Positions 12,582 to 24,716 of a stretch of DNA of 64,000 nucleotides are shown here, one piece after another. The position numbers were made by a program, and so were the translations under genes. Position 1 is the first letter of the stretch. Each line of letters opens with the position of its first letter. The stretch spans positions 113,902,019 through 113,966,018 of the forward strand of contig CM054061.1 of the NCBI GenBank assembly GCA_028641055.1. Direction: 5' to 3'. The notes under the pieces were generated by a model. It was not told the DNA's origin. It saw only the letters and a list, made by a program, of their open reading frames with translations, and ran no database searches. This DNA is from Alopecurus myosuroides. Lineage: Eukaryota; Streptophyta; Magnoliopsida; Poales; Poaceae.

Positions 12582-13365
12582 GGGGAGGTGGGCGAGCTCA
12601 TGGCCGTCCCTGCTCTGCTGCTGCTACGTGGGAGCCCTGGATGGGGTGCCGTACGAGGAAGAAGATGAGGTGGGGGGTACAGGGCCGTGGGAGTTGGTGG
12701 GCTGGCCCAAAAGGCTGGCCTGCCCACTCTCCCTTTGCTGTTTTTTTTTTTTTTTTTTTTTGCAGATTGGAGTAGGAAAGAAAAGAGAGGTTTTTTGGAT
12801 AGGAAAATTTTGTGGATGATTTTTTTTATAGGTTATTAGTTAAAAAGCACAATTGTGACATTGTTTGTTTCTTAAAATTTGAATCTTGTTGCTGTTTTAA
12901 AATTCAGTTGAATTTGGGTGGAAATTGCTATTAAATGAATAATTAAAAAGAACCACTTAAAATAGTTTGAACCCTCAAGTTTATTTGAAACAGATGATGG
13001 AAGTGTTTTTTCATTTTCATAATTTTCAAAAGGGTTGCTGTTTGGAGAATTAATTGAAATTGAAAATGTTTTGGTATTAAATGAATTATTGATAGAAACA
13101 AAACAATAGTTTTGAAATCACAACTTTAATGGAAACAAATAATTGTTTTGATTTGAATATTCATTTGGAAAATTGTAACATCACAAGTATGAAATAAAAG
13201 GTTTGAAATTTGATTTGAAATCCAAATAGAAAACAAGTGAAAACAAGGGAAAACAATTGGAAAACAAAGCAAAACAAATGCAATGAACATGATGTCATGA
13301 TGCAAAACATAAAATAACATAGAGCAAACATTCTAATGGATGTTTGTCATACTTGGGATGTTACA

Positions 13366-13538
13366 AGGGGGCTGTGGCGGCAGCTTAGAAGGCAGGTTGT
13401 GTGGTCCGTGCTCGGTCGTATTTATGCGATAACGACGAGGTCGAGAAGTTCAGTGACCGTTGGCTTGCCAGGCTTTTGTTGAGTTCTGCAGTGATGAGTT
13501 GCACGAGGGATTTGATCTAAACTCGAGCTTTTAGCAGC
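13366..13538. other. Unassigned spacer
   Basis: A short GC-moderate stretch between the long LTR and the Stowaway insertion. A plus-strand frame is interrupted by stops. The words 'gcacgagggattt' and 'agatttgat' occur on both sides of the Stowaway (about 13500-13520 and 13626-13665), suggesting a small local duplication. Confidence 0.4.
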
Positions 13539-13623
13539 TACTCCCTCCGTTCCAAAATATAAGACTTTTTAGTAAATTCTTTTAGCTCGCTAAAAAGGCT
13601 TACATTTTGGAACGGAGGAAGTA
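13539..13623. mobile_element. Stowaway-type (Tc1/mariner) MITE, 81 bp
   Basis: The body is 13541-13621 with termini CTCCCTCCGTTCCAAAATAT and its near-complement TTTTGGAACGGAGGAAG. The TA duplication is at 13539-13540 and 13622-13623. Length and ends fit the short Stowaway MITEs of grasses (Athos/Thalos-like). No coding capacity. Confidence 0.9.
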
Positions 13624-13828
13624 TTAGAGATTTGATCTTTACTCGGGTTTTAGCACGAGGGATCTACCAGCGATAATATACCTTAGAAGTTTATGAAACA
13701 AACTAAACCTTAACAAGTCCAGGAAACAAACGAAATTACAATCCAGCCAGACAAAATAAGAAGTTCATAGGCCTAGCTCAGCAGCAGCCTAGTCTCTTCA
13801 CCAACAATGCATATCCTTTGCTCCGGTT

Positions 13829-16800
13829 CTATATCACCCCCATCTCAATGACCGCCTCCAACCTAGGGTCATCGGTCTCCCTCACAATGATCAAAACTGG
13901 CTGTTGATTATGAAAATTATTGCCTTGGACGAAAACCGTCCACACCATCTTGTCGAGGATAATGCGGCCGTCGGTTTTCTTGTTGTAAGAAATGGTGGTG
14001 ACATGCTCTTCTGCTCTAAGTCATAGGCCAACCCTGCCATGATTCCTCAGGCCAGAGTGTTCCCCTATCAACTTCTGTAGTGTCTAAGCATGAAAGATAA
14101 CATACCATATTAGCAGACCTTCTCATGGTTCTTGGAAATTTACTTGCAAAAAGGGGGGGTCGTCTTATAGATACATACCATAGTATAGTGCTGCAAGTTT
14201 GTGACGATGAAACGAGTCACAAAAAGAAGCCCAACATAGGGTCCAAGGGGTAGAAGCCGAGCCAGGAGGTTCTTCTCGTGATTGTCGAGATGGGCTCTTT
14301 AGGCATATACGATGTTGGCATGATCATGCCTCTCATCAGCAGAACTGTCAGAATCCTCATCATGGACCTCATCATCAGAATTGCTAGAATCCTCATCATG
14401 CATCTCATCATCAGAACTGCCATCTACGCTGCAAACTGAGTCATCTGCGCTTGAAACTGAGTCATCTTTGCTTGAAATGCAAAGTGAGTCATCTTGGGAG
14501 TCGCCAATAAAAACAACGTAGATAGTGGGCCTTGGTATCATGGAAAACACTAGTATGCATCCCACAGAGATGTTATTTTCCTCGATGAACCGATCCCATT
14601 GTGTCCCATGCAAACGGGTATTGCTCTGTTCTTTTGACACACGAAAGGTGTACTTCCTGCCATGGGAACTAAACATCACACGCTCGCCTACTAACTTGTT
14701 GAATGCTATCCGAGCAGTGCATGGTACAACTTGTGCATCAGAAATAAAAAGAAACGTGGAAATTAGATATTGTAATAAAAACACAATACATAATACAAGT
14801 ATAAGAAGAAGAATTGTTTTCTTACCACTGACTTGAGGTGACACTCTTGTACAGCAACACCGAACTTGGATGCAGAAGGATCAACATTTGGGCAATTATT
14901 CTTGCATACAGGGCATGGAATACCCTGTTAATCAAGCAAAAAAGAAGCAAAAATTACAAAATGTGCATATAAGCAGATTGGTTCTAGAAAAGAACAATTC
15001 TTTCATGAAGACATTTATGTAAAACAGGGGCCAAACTACGAACAACTGGTAATGCCTCATAATAAAAGCACAACCATGTTTATCCAAGAAGTAATTCTAC
15101 ACTACCAAGAGCGATGCACAATGAATGTGTTTGTACATTCCACAAGATAGTATGGATCCATCATTGCAATGATATGGTGACACATTTTAATCATCGACTT
15201 AAAGGGATCATGCACATTCAAAACAACATCTATAGTCACAACTCTGTAATCATTGGCCTCAGGGAACATAGAGACACAGCAATCATACACAATTTTGCTA
15301 CACCAGGTGGGCCAGCAAAAGCAAAGACATGGCACATCTATTTGTGTCTGGTTATTAATTTTGCTGATCATCTGATGGAGACAGTGAGGCATCAGCCAAA
15401 TATACATGTGTCAAAGTCGTCATTATTGACCAGATAAGCTCATAAATTGTGCATAGTGATAACAAGCCTCATAAACACATAGGTGATCATGCACTAAAGG
15501 GGCATACTTAGAATTCATTTTAACATGCAGTCAGAATAAACACATATGGAACAATGCAAAAAAAAGTGTAAAACAAGCCTCATAAACACATTGCCAACAC
15601 TTGCTAGAAGAACGAGCCCAATACCAGGGAGTAATACAAGACGTGGCCTTGTATCACTGCCACATATTGGATTTGATCTCCTAGCATTTATCATGGCATG
15701 CAAACCAAGGGAAAAAGAGTGCTTATAATAGCATGTACGAATACAAATACTCAAATTGTATACACTACAAGGTACTATAGACACTCCCTTTGCCTTTACC
15801 ATGGCCTAGTTTAAATCATCGGCATATAACAAGGACATTCAAGGCAAAGAAAAGTGGAACAATGGAAACAAATGTAATTCGAGCCTCATATATCATTATC
15901 ATGCAAACCAAAGGGCAAAAGGAGTGCTTATAATAGCATGTACGAATACAGATACTCAAATTGTATACATTACAAGGTATTATAGACACTCCCTTTCCCT
16001 TTACCATGGCCTAGTTTAAATCATCGGCATATAACAAGGAGGACATTCAAGGCAAAGAAAAGTGGAACAATGGAAACAAATATAATACGAGCCTCATATA
16101 TCATTGCCATGCAAACCAAGGGATAAAAGAGTGCGTACAATAGCATGTATGAATACAAATACTCAAATTGTATACACCACAAGGTATTATAGACACTCTC
16201 TTTCCCTTTACCATGGCCTAGTTTAAATCATCGGTATATAACAAGGAGGACATCAAGGCAAAGAAAAGTGGAACAATGGAAACAAATGTAATACGAGCCT
16301 CATATATCATTGCCATGCAAACTAGGGGCAATAAAAGTGCCTATAATAGCATGTACGAATACAAATACTCAAATTGTATACACTACAAGGTAATAGACAC
16401 TCTCGTTCCCTTTACCATGACCTAGTTTAAATCATCGGCATATAACAAGGAGGACATTCAAGGCAAAGAAATATGGAACAATAGAAACAAATGTAATACG
16501 AGCCTCAAATATCATTGCCATGCAAACCAAGGCCAAGCGGGTGCATATAATAGCATATACGAATACAGATACTCAAATTGTATATAGTACAAGGTATTAT
16601 AGGCACTCTCTTTACCTTTAACATGGCCTAGTTTAATCATCGGCATATAACTAGGAGGACATTCAAGGCAAAGAAAAGTGGACCAATAGAAACAAATGTA
16701 ATACGAGCCTCGTATATCATTGCCATGCAAACCAAAGGCCGAGAGAGTGTCTAAAATAGCATATACGAATACAAATACTCAAATTGTATACACTACAAGG

Positions 16801-17379
16801 TATTTTAGACACTCTCTGGGCCTTTACCATGGCCTAGTTTAATCATCGGCATATAACTAGGAGTACATTCATCATGTTGATAAATTAGGATACACAAAAG
16901 AAAAACATGTGGAACAATGGAAAATGCACAGAAAAAATGAATCTGGCCTCAAAATTTCTAAGTACAACAAGTATAGTCACTACTAGCACTTGGCCTCGGT
17001 AAATCATTAGCCAAAGTGTTAATAATTGGCCAAAATTGAAATAACCTTGCAAAAATACCAAATCTAAGCCGTCAAACCCAAAAAAACAAAACAAATCTAA
17101 GCCTAATCTAACTAAAGCACCCAAATCGGGTAAGGAATTAAACCATAACCTATCGAAATCATGGTGGAAATAGATGAACTAAGCGTGCTGGATATCCCAA
17201 ACTTACGCCATAGAATAAAACCACATCTACGGGAGAAAATACAAAGCAGAGACGCAGAATGAACGGTAAAAACATGTAGATCTACCGTGCATGTCGTGCT
17301 ACGCAGAAAAATCGAGCTCAATCTACAGATCTACGATACATGCAAGGGATAAGAGGGTTAGATATCATCTTACCGCCAT
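13829..17379 (-). pseudogene. B3-domain (plant DNA-binding) gene, inactivated
   Basis: The model has four exons. Exon 1 is a tiny ATGGCG at 17379-17374 before GTAAG. Exon 2 (14924-14826) encodes a Cys-containing segment beginning GIPCPVCKNNCPNV. Exon 3 (about 14728-14179) carries B3-like motifs (RIAFNKLVGERVMFSSHGRK, then LHGTQWDRFIEE and VGCILVFS) and an Asp/Ser-rich acidic tail. Exon 4 (14083-13829) encodes a C-terminal part ending VIEMGVI. Three lesions are visible: the acceptor before exon 3 reads AA where AG is needed to keep phase, an in-frame TAA follows NIVYA in exon 3 (about 14303), and an in-frame TGA follows GRVGL in exon 4. All are consistent with G:C to A:T changes. The 2.4-kb first intron holds a 206-bp tandem array. 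Expected role of a functional relative: nuclear transcription factor. Exon 1 is the least certain part. Confidence 0.6.
15690..16865. repeat. 206-bp tandem repeat, about six copies
   Basis: The anchor TCAAATTGTATA recurs at 15751, 15956, 16163, 16369, 16573 and 16779, giving steps of 204-207 bp. Copies share a purine/AT-rich core, GCATGTACGAATAC, and ACCATGGCCTAGTTTAA. A more diverged partial copy may precede it (15530-15690). The array lies wholly inside the predicted first intron of the B3 pseudogene. Confidence 0.85.
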
Positions 17380-17660
17380 TGCCAAAGTCCTCGAAGAGGA
17401 CGGGACGACGCATGCGGTGATCTGAAAAAAAGCTGATGAAGATCCTGCCTGCCCAGGGAGGAAGAGGAGGTCTGGCTTTCGTTTCCCGCCGAGGATGGTC
17501 GTCGTTGTGCTATCGATGTCCCGGCGGAAGAAACCCCGCCGATGGAGAGAGGGGAAGCTCAGGAAGGTGGTGAGAGAGATAGAGCGAGTGATATGAGTAG
17601 AAGAGAGAGAGGGGGAGGTGAGCACAATTAAAGGGAGCGCCTTCCCGAAGTGGTTGACGC
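17380..17660 (-). promoter_or_regulatory. Putative 5' leader of the B3 gene
   Basis: Upstream of the minus-strand ATG at 17379 the sequence is CT-rich (ctctctctcttctactcat; ccttcctgagcttcccctc), as in many plant 5' leaders. A TATA box was not clearly identified. Beyond it, to 17943, the DNA is AT-rich with no gene. Confidence 0.35.
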
Positions 17661-17943
17661 CGCGTCTCCCGCGCAATTAAGGGCCGGCCTGGCGCTAGTT
17701 CCCCAAAACATTTCACAAAAGAGAATAAAAATAATTTGAAATGGAAAGAAAATAATTAATACACAATAATAATAACTTAACCACAAAATACTCCATCCGT
17801 TTGATCTGACAGAATAAAAACAATTTCCCTGATTTTTTCGAAAGACAAAATGCAGATTCAATTTTTTGAAAACCAAGCTTATCTGATATGTGTTGATTAT
17901 TTAGTGATATCGTGCCTTTTTTATAAATTATTATCTACGTGCT

Positions 17944-20900
17944 TGGATGTGTTAGGGTGGATACTAGAAAGTCCCAAGACAATGGTATGACCCAACTCTT
18001 CACAAGATTCCCTCACGTTTCTCCGTTCCAAGAGTTTCGGGCCAATAGGGCATGTAAATTCGAGAGAGAAACACATAGAGAAAGAAGTCCTGGAACCCGC
18101 CAGAGATAATCTGACGCCGGTGGAGCCCTAACACACATGACACACTCTAACACACATGGTATTTCATACCATGGAATTTTGTGGCATACATACGATCCGG
18201 AGCCCATCTCCAGAAAAACCGTGCATAGCTAGCCACGCTGGGGAAAAAGATGGAACTGTCATTATGGCCCTCTACATGAGACGAAAGGGGTAGAAAAGTG
18301 GAACTAACTGTTTGGTTGTGTTAGGTTAGGCCCAAGGAACACCAAAGAGGATGTTAGGGTCCACCTCTTGGCAAGATTCCCCTAGTTCCGTCAAATCCGG
18401 CAGTTTCGGGCTGTAAGTAGTCCTGGAACCGGCTAGAGAGAATCTGACGCCGGTGAAGCCCTAACACAGAGAGCAAGGGACTCTTGGGAATCCAGACCCA
18501 TGACACACTCTAGCACACATGGTATGGTATACCATGGAATTTTGTGGCATTCAGACGATCCGGAGCCCCTCCGGAGAAACCATAGCCCCGATGGGGAAAA
18601 AGACGGGGCTGTCGTTCTGTCCCATCTACGCGAGCCAGAAGGGGTATAAAAGTGTAACTAACTATTTGGTTGTGTTAGGTTAGGCCCAAGGAACACCCAA
18701 GATAATGGTAGGTCACACCTCTTGTCGATATTCCCCCAGTTCCGTCACACCTGGGAGTTTCAGGCTCTCGTTAATTAGTCCTGGAACCCGCGAGAGAGAA
18801 TTCAACACCGGTGAAACCCTAACACAAAGAGCAAGGTAATCTCGGGTATCCAATACCATGACACTATAACACACATGGTATGTCATACCATGGGATTTGG
18901 TGGCATTCAGACGATCGGGAGCCCCCCTCCGGAGAAACCATGCATAGCCCCGCTGAGGAAAAAGGCGGAAGTAACGTTCTGGCCCTTCAACGTGAGCTAG
19001 AAGGGGGTAGCAAAGTGGAACAAAATGTTTGGTTGTGTTAGGTTAGGCACAAGGAACACCAAAGAAAATGTTAGGGTCCACCTCTTGGCAAGATTCCCCT
19101 AGTTCCTTCAAATCCGGGAGTTTCGGGCTCTAAGTAGTCATGGAACCCGCTAGAGATAATCCGACGCTGGTGATGCCCTTCCACAGAGAGCCGGGGAATC
19201 TTTGGCATCCAAGACCCATGACACACTCTAGCACACATGGTATGGTATACCATGGGTTTTGGTGGCATTCAGACGATCTGGAGCCACCTCTCCGGAGAAA
19301 CCATAGCCCCGCTTGGGAAAAAGACGGAACTGTCGTTCTGCCCCATCTACGTTGGCCGGAAGGGGGTAGCAAAGTGGAAATAACTATTTGGTTGTGTTAA
19401 GTTAGGCCCAAGGAACACCCCAAGAGAATGGTCGGGCACACATCTTGGAAATATTCCCCCTGTTCCTTCACACCCGGGAGTTTCGGGCTCTCATTAATTA
19501 GTCCTGGAACCCGCGAGAGAGAATGCGACACCGGTGAAACCCTAACACAGAGGCCGAGGTAGTCTCGGGTATCCAAGACCTTTGCACTCTCTATAACACG
19601 TGGTGTGGCGTGTAATGGGATTTGGTGGCATTCAGACGATCCGGAGCCCCCTCTCCGGATAAACCATAGCCCCGCTGGGAAAAAGACGGGATTGTTGTTC
19701 TGCCCCATCTACATGAGCCGGAAGGGGGAAGCAAAGTGGAACTAATTTCTTGGTTGTGTTAGGTTAGGCCTAAGGAACACCCAATACAATGGTAGGTCCC
19801 ACCTCTTGGAAATATTCCCCCAGCTCCGTCAGATCCGCGAGTTTCGGGCTCTAGGTAGTCCTGGAACATGCTAGAGAGAATCCGACATCGGTGAAACCCT
19901 AACACAGAGAGCGAGTGAATCTTGGGCATCCAAGACCCATGCAACACACTATCACACGTGGTGTGGCGTGTAATGGGATTTTGTGGCATTCAGACGATCC
20001 GGAGCCCCCTCTCCGGATAAACCATAGCCCCGCTGGGAAGACGGAATTGCCGTTCTTCCCCAACTACCTGAGCCGGAAGGGGGTAAAAAGTGGAACGAAT
20101 TTCTTGGTTGTGTTAGGTTAGGCTTAAGGAACACCCAATACAATGGTAGGGACCACCTCTTGGAAATATTCCCATAGTTCCGTCAGATCCGGGAGTTTCG
20201 GGCTCTAAGTAGTCCTGGAACACGCGAGAGAGAATCCTACGCAGGTGAAGCCTAACACAGAGAGAGAGAGGTAATCTCGGGTATACAAGACCATTACACA
20301 CTCTAACACACATGGTATGTCATACCATGGGATTGTTTGCATTGATACGATCCGGAGCCCCCCTCCGAAGAAACCATAGCCCTACTGGGAAAAAGGCCGG
20401 AACTGCCGTTCTGGCCCCTCTACGTGAGTCGGAAAGGGGTAGCAAAGTGGAACCAACTGTTTGGTTGTGTTAGGTTAGGCACAAGGAACACCAAATAAAA
20501 TGTTAGGGTCCACCTCTTGGAAATGTTTCCCTAGTTCCGTCAAATCCGGGAGTTTCGGGCTCTAAGTAGTCCTCGAACCCGCTAGAGAGAATCTGACGCC
20601 GGTGAAGCCCTAACACACAGAGAGAGGGAATCTTGGGCATCCTAGACCCATGACACACTGTAACACACATGTTATGCTATACCATGGTATTTGGTGGGAT
20701 TCAGGCGATCCGTAGCTCCCTCCGGAGAAACCATAGCCCCGATGGGGAAAAAGACGGAACTGTCGTTCTGCCCCATCTACGAGAATCGGAAGGGGGTAGC
20801 AAAGTGGAACTAACTTCTTGGTTGTGTTAGTTTAGGCCCAAATAACACCCAAGAGAACTGTACGGTCCGCCTCTTGGCAAGATTCCCCCAGTTCCATCAC

Positions 20901-23900
20901 ACCCGGGAGTTTCGGGCTCTCACTAATTAGTCCTGGAACCCGCGAGAAAGAATAAGACACCGGTGTAACCCTAACACAGAGAGCGAGTAAAGTGGGCATC
21001 CAAGACCCATGCCACACTCTAGCACACATGTTATGGCGTGCAAATTGGATTTTGTGGCATTCAAACAATCTGGAGCCACCTCGCCGGAGAAACCATAGCC
21101 CCGCTGGGGAAAAAGACGGAACTGTCGTTCTGCCCCATCTACGTGAGCCGGAAGGGGGTAGCAAAGTGGAAATAAATGTTTGGTTGTGTTAGGTTAGGAC
21201 CAAGGAACACCCAAGAGAATGGTAGGGAAAACCTGGCAAGATTCCCCTAGTTCCATCACACCCGGGAGTTTCGGGCTCTCATTAATTAGTCCTGGAACCC
21301 GCAAGATTGTAATCCGACACCGGTGAAACCCTAACACAGAGAGCGAGGTAATCTCGGGTATCCAATACCATGGCACACTCTAACACACATGGTATGTCAT
21401 ACCATGGTATTTGGTGGCATTCATACGATCCGGAGCACCCTCCGGAAAAACCATAGCCTCGTTGGGGGAAAGGTGGAACTTTCGTTCTGGCCCCTCTACG
21501 TGAGCCGAAAGGGGGTAGCAAAGTGGAACAAACTGTTTGTTTGTGTTAGGTTAGTACCAAGAAACACCAAATAAAATGTTAGGGTCCACCTCTTGGAAAG
21601 ATTCCCCTAGTTCCGTCAAATCCGGGAGTTTCGGGCTCTAAGTAGTCCTGGAACCCGCTAGAAAGAATCCGACGCCGGTGTAGCCCTAACTCAGAGAGCG
21701 AGGGACTCTTGGGCATCCAAGACTCATGACACACTCTAACAAACATGGTACGGTATACCATGGGATTTGGTGGCATCCAGACGATCCGGAGCCCCCCTCC
21801 GGAGAAACCATAGCCCCGTTGGGGAAAAAGGCGAAACTGCCGTTTTGGCCCCTCTACGTGAGCTAAAAGGGGGTAGAAAAGTGGAAGAAAATATTTGGTT
21901 GTGTTAGGTTATTCCCAAGGAACACCAAATAAAATGTTAGGGTCCACCTCTTGTCAAGATTCCCCTAGTTCCGTCCAATCCGGGAGTTTCGGGCTCTAAG
22001 TAGTCCTGGAACCCGCTAGAGAGAATCCGACGCCGGTGAAGCCCTTACACAAAGAGCGAGGGAAACTTGGAAATACAAGAACCATGACACACTCTAACAC
22101 ACATTATATGTCATACCATGGGATTTGGTGGCATTCATACGATCTGGAGCCACCTCTCCGGAGAAACCATAGCCCCGCTGGGGAAAAAGACGGAACTGTC
22201 GTTCTGCCCCATCTACGTGAGCCGGAAGAGGGTAGCAAAGTGGAAATAACTGTTTCTTTGTGTTAGTTTAGTACCAAGGAACACCCAAGAGAATGGTAGG
22301 GAACACCTCTTGGCAATATTCCCCCAGTTCCGTCACACCCGGGAGTTTCGGGCTCTCATTAATTAGTCCTGGAACCCGCGAGAGAAAATTCGACACCGGT
22401 GAAACCCTAACACAGAGAGCGAGGTAATCTCAGGTATCCAAGACCATGACACTCTAACACACATGGTACGAAATACCATGGGATTTGGTGGCATTCAGAC
22501 GATCGGGAGCCTCCCTCCGGAGAAACCATGCATAGCCCCGCTGAGGAAAAAGGCGGAAGTGCCGTTCTGGCCCCTCTACGTGAGCCATAAGGGGGTAGCA
22601 AAGTGGAACCAACTATTTGGTTGTGTTAGGTTAGGCACAAGGAACACAAAAGAAAATGTTAGGGTCCACCTCTTGGCAAGATTCCCCTAGTTCCGTCAAA
22701 TCCGGGAGTTTCGGGCTCTAAGTAGTCATGGAACCCGCTAGAGAGAATCCGACGCCGGTGATGCCCTTACACAGAGAGCGGGGGAATCTTTGGCATCCAA
22801 GACCCATGACACACTCTAACACACATGGTATGGTATACCATGGGTTTTGGTGTCATTCATACGATCTAGAGCCACCTCTCCGGAGAAACCATAGCCCCGC
22901 TGGGGAAAAAGACGGAACTATTGTTCTGCCCCATCTACGTGAGCCGGAAGGGGGTAGAAAAGTGGAAATAACTGTTTGGTTGTGTTAGGTTAGTCCCAAG
23001 GAACACCCAAGAGAATGGTAGGGCACACCTCTTGGCAATATTCCCCTAGTTCCGTCACACCCGGGAGTTTCGGGCTCTCATTAATTAGTCCTGGAACCCG
23101 CGAGAGATAATGCGACACCGGTGAAACCCTAACACAGAGGGCGAGGTAATCTCGGGTATCCAAGACCATGGAACACTCTATCACACGTGGTGTGGCGTTT
23201 AATGGGATTTGGTGGCATTCAGATGATCCGGAACCCCCTCTCCGGATAAACCATAGCCCCGCTGGGAAAAAGACGGAATTGTCGTTCTGCCCCATCTAAA
23301 TGAGCCGGAAAGGGGTAGCAAAGTGGAACCAATTTCTTGGTTGTGTTAGGTTAGGCCGAAGGAACACCCAATAAAATGGTAGGGCCCACCTCTTGGAAAT
23401 ATTCCCCCAGATCCGTCTGATCCAGGAGTTTCGGGCTCTAGGTAGCCCTGGAACACGCCAAAGAGAATCCGACATCGGTGAAACCCTAACACAGAGAGCG
23501 AGTGGATCTTGGGCATCCAAGACCCATGCCACACTCTATACCACGTGGTGTGTCATGTAATGGGATTTGGTGGCATTCAGACGATCCGGAGCCCCCTCTC
23601 CGGATAAACCATAGCCCCGCTTGGAAAAGGACGAAATTGTCGTTCTGCCCCATCTACCTGAGTCGGAAGGGGGTAGAAAAGTGGAACAAATTTCTTGGTT
23701 GTGTTAGGTTAGGCCGAAGGAACACCCAATACAATGGCCGAAGGAACACCCAATACAATAGAAAAGATTCCCACGGTTCCATCAGATCCGGGAGTTTCGG
23801 GCTCTAAGTAGTCCTGGAACACGCGAGAGAGAATCCGACGCCTGTGAAGCCTAACACAAAGAGAGAGGTAATATCAGGTATACAAGACCATGACACACTC

Positions 23901-24716
23901 TAACACACCTGGTATGTCATACCATAGGATTTAGTGGCATTCATACGATCCGGAGCCCCCCTCCGGAGAAACCATAGCCCCGTTGGGGGAAAAAGGCGGA
24001 ACTGCCGTTCTGGCCCTTTACGTGAGTCGGAAAGGGGTAGAAAAGTGGAACCAACTATTCGGTTGTGTTAGGTTCGGCACAAGGAACACCAAAGAAAATG
24101 TTAGGGTTCACCTCTTGGCAATATTCCCCTAGTTCCGTCAAATCCGGGAGTTTCAGGCTCTAAGTAGTCCTGGAACCCGCTAAAGAGAATCTGACGCCGG
24201 TGAAGCCCTTACACACAGTTCGAGGGACTCTTGGGCATCCAAGACCCAAGAAACACTCTAACATACATAATATGGTATACCATGGGATTTGGTGGCAATC
24301 AGACGATCTGGAGCCACCTCTCCGGAGAAACCATAGCCCCGTTGGGGAAAAAGACGGAAGTGTCGTTCTGCCCCATCTACGTGTGCCGGAAGGGGGTAGA
24401 AAAGTGGAAATAATTGTTTGCTTGTGTTAGGTTAGGCCCAAGGAACACCCAAGAGAATGGTAGGGCACACCTCTTGGCAAGATTCCCCCAGTTCCGTCAC
24501 ACCAGGGAGTTTCGTGCTCTCATTAATTAGTCCCGGAACCCGCGAGAGAGAATACGACATCCGTGAACCCTAACACATAGAGCGAGTTAATCTTGAGCAT
24601 CCAAGACCCTTGCCACACTCTATCACACGTGGTGTGGCGTGTAATGGGCTTTGGTGGCATTTAGACGATCCGGAGCCCTCTCCGGATAAACCATATCCCC
24701 GCTGAGAAGAAGACGG
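17944..24716. repeat. Satellite-like tandem array, ~359-bp monomer, 19 copies
   Basis: The word TGGTTGTGTTAGG (or close variants) starts monomers at 17944, 18313, 18667, 19030, 19389, 19751, 20105, 20462, 20819, 21181, 21538, 21896, 22255, 22618, 22977, 23338, 23696, 24060 and 24419. Steps are 354-369 bp. The first copy is the most diverged and the last is cut at 24716. Monomers fall into variant types by the words CTCTAAGTAGTCC, CTCTCATTAATTAGTCC and CTCTAGGTAG, and the order of types repeats every ten monomers (offset about 3.59 kb). Each monomer carries two inverted repeats. Open frames of 60-110 codons recur on both strands but are by-products of the repeat. It is either a true satellite or the internal array of a CACTA element. 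Confidence 0.9.

Larger units (their letters stand above)
9043..13365 (-). mobile_element. Long (4.3 kb) Gypsy-type LTR, minus strand, solo or truncated
   Basis: On the minus strand it starts TGTAACATCCCAAGTATGAC at 13365 and plausibly ends CGCCGTTGACA at 9043. Between them are AT-rich DNA, a GC-rich leader (12050-12700), more AT-rich DNA with recurring gaaaacatattt motifs, and a 3' part that is conserved-looking unique sequence at 9230-10700. No gag or pol is present, so it is a solo LTR, a LARD-like derivative or a fragment. The 5-bp flanks differ (AAGCA left, AGGGG right), so a simple solo-LTR event with intact target duplication is not supported. The left boundary is the less certain one. 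A very long LTR is reminiscent of the Sukkula type, but I cannot confirm that. Confidence 0.55.

Noticed and set aside
12050..12819. Plus-strand open frames of 155-176 codons
   Set aside because: Low-complexity Arg/Gly-rich translations of a GC-rich LTR leader that reads as a plant 5' leader on the opposite strand.
15101..15120. CACTACCAAGAGCG as a possible 5' end of the CACTA element ending at 28480
   Set aside because: Only the first nine bases agree with the expected CACTACCAAATTCC end, and it would place a B3 gene intron and the whole array inside the element without other support.
18013..24430. Many 60-110 codon open frames on both strands of the array
   Set aside because: They recur with the repeat unit, have no shared start context or domains, and are disrupted differently in each copy.
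17944..24716. Regularly spaced repeats as a possible CRISPR array
   Set aside because: Whole ~359-bp units repeat with no short-repeat/unique-spacer pattern, in a plant genome.
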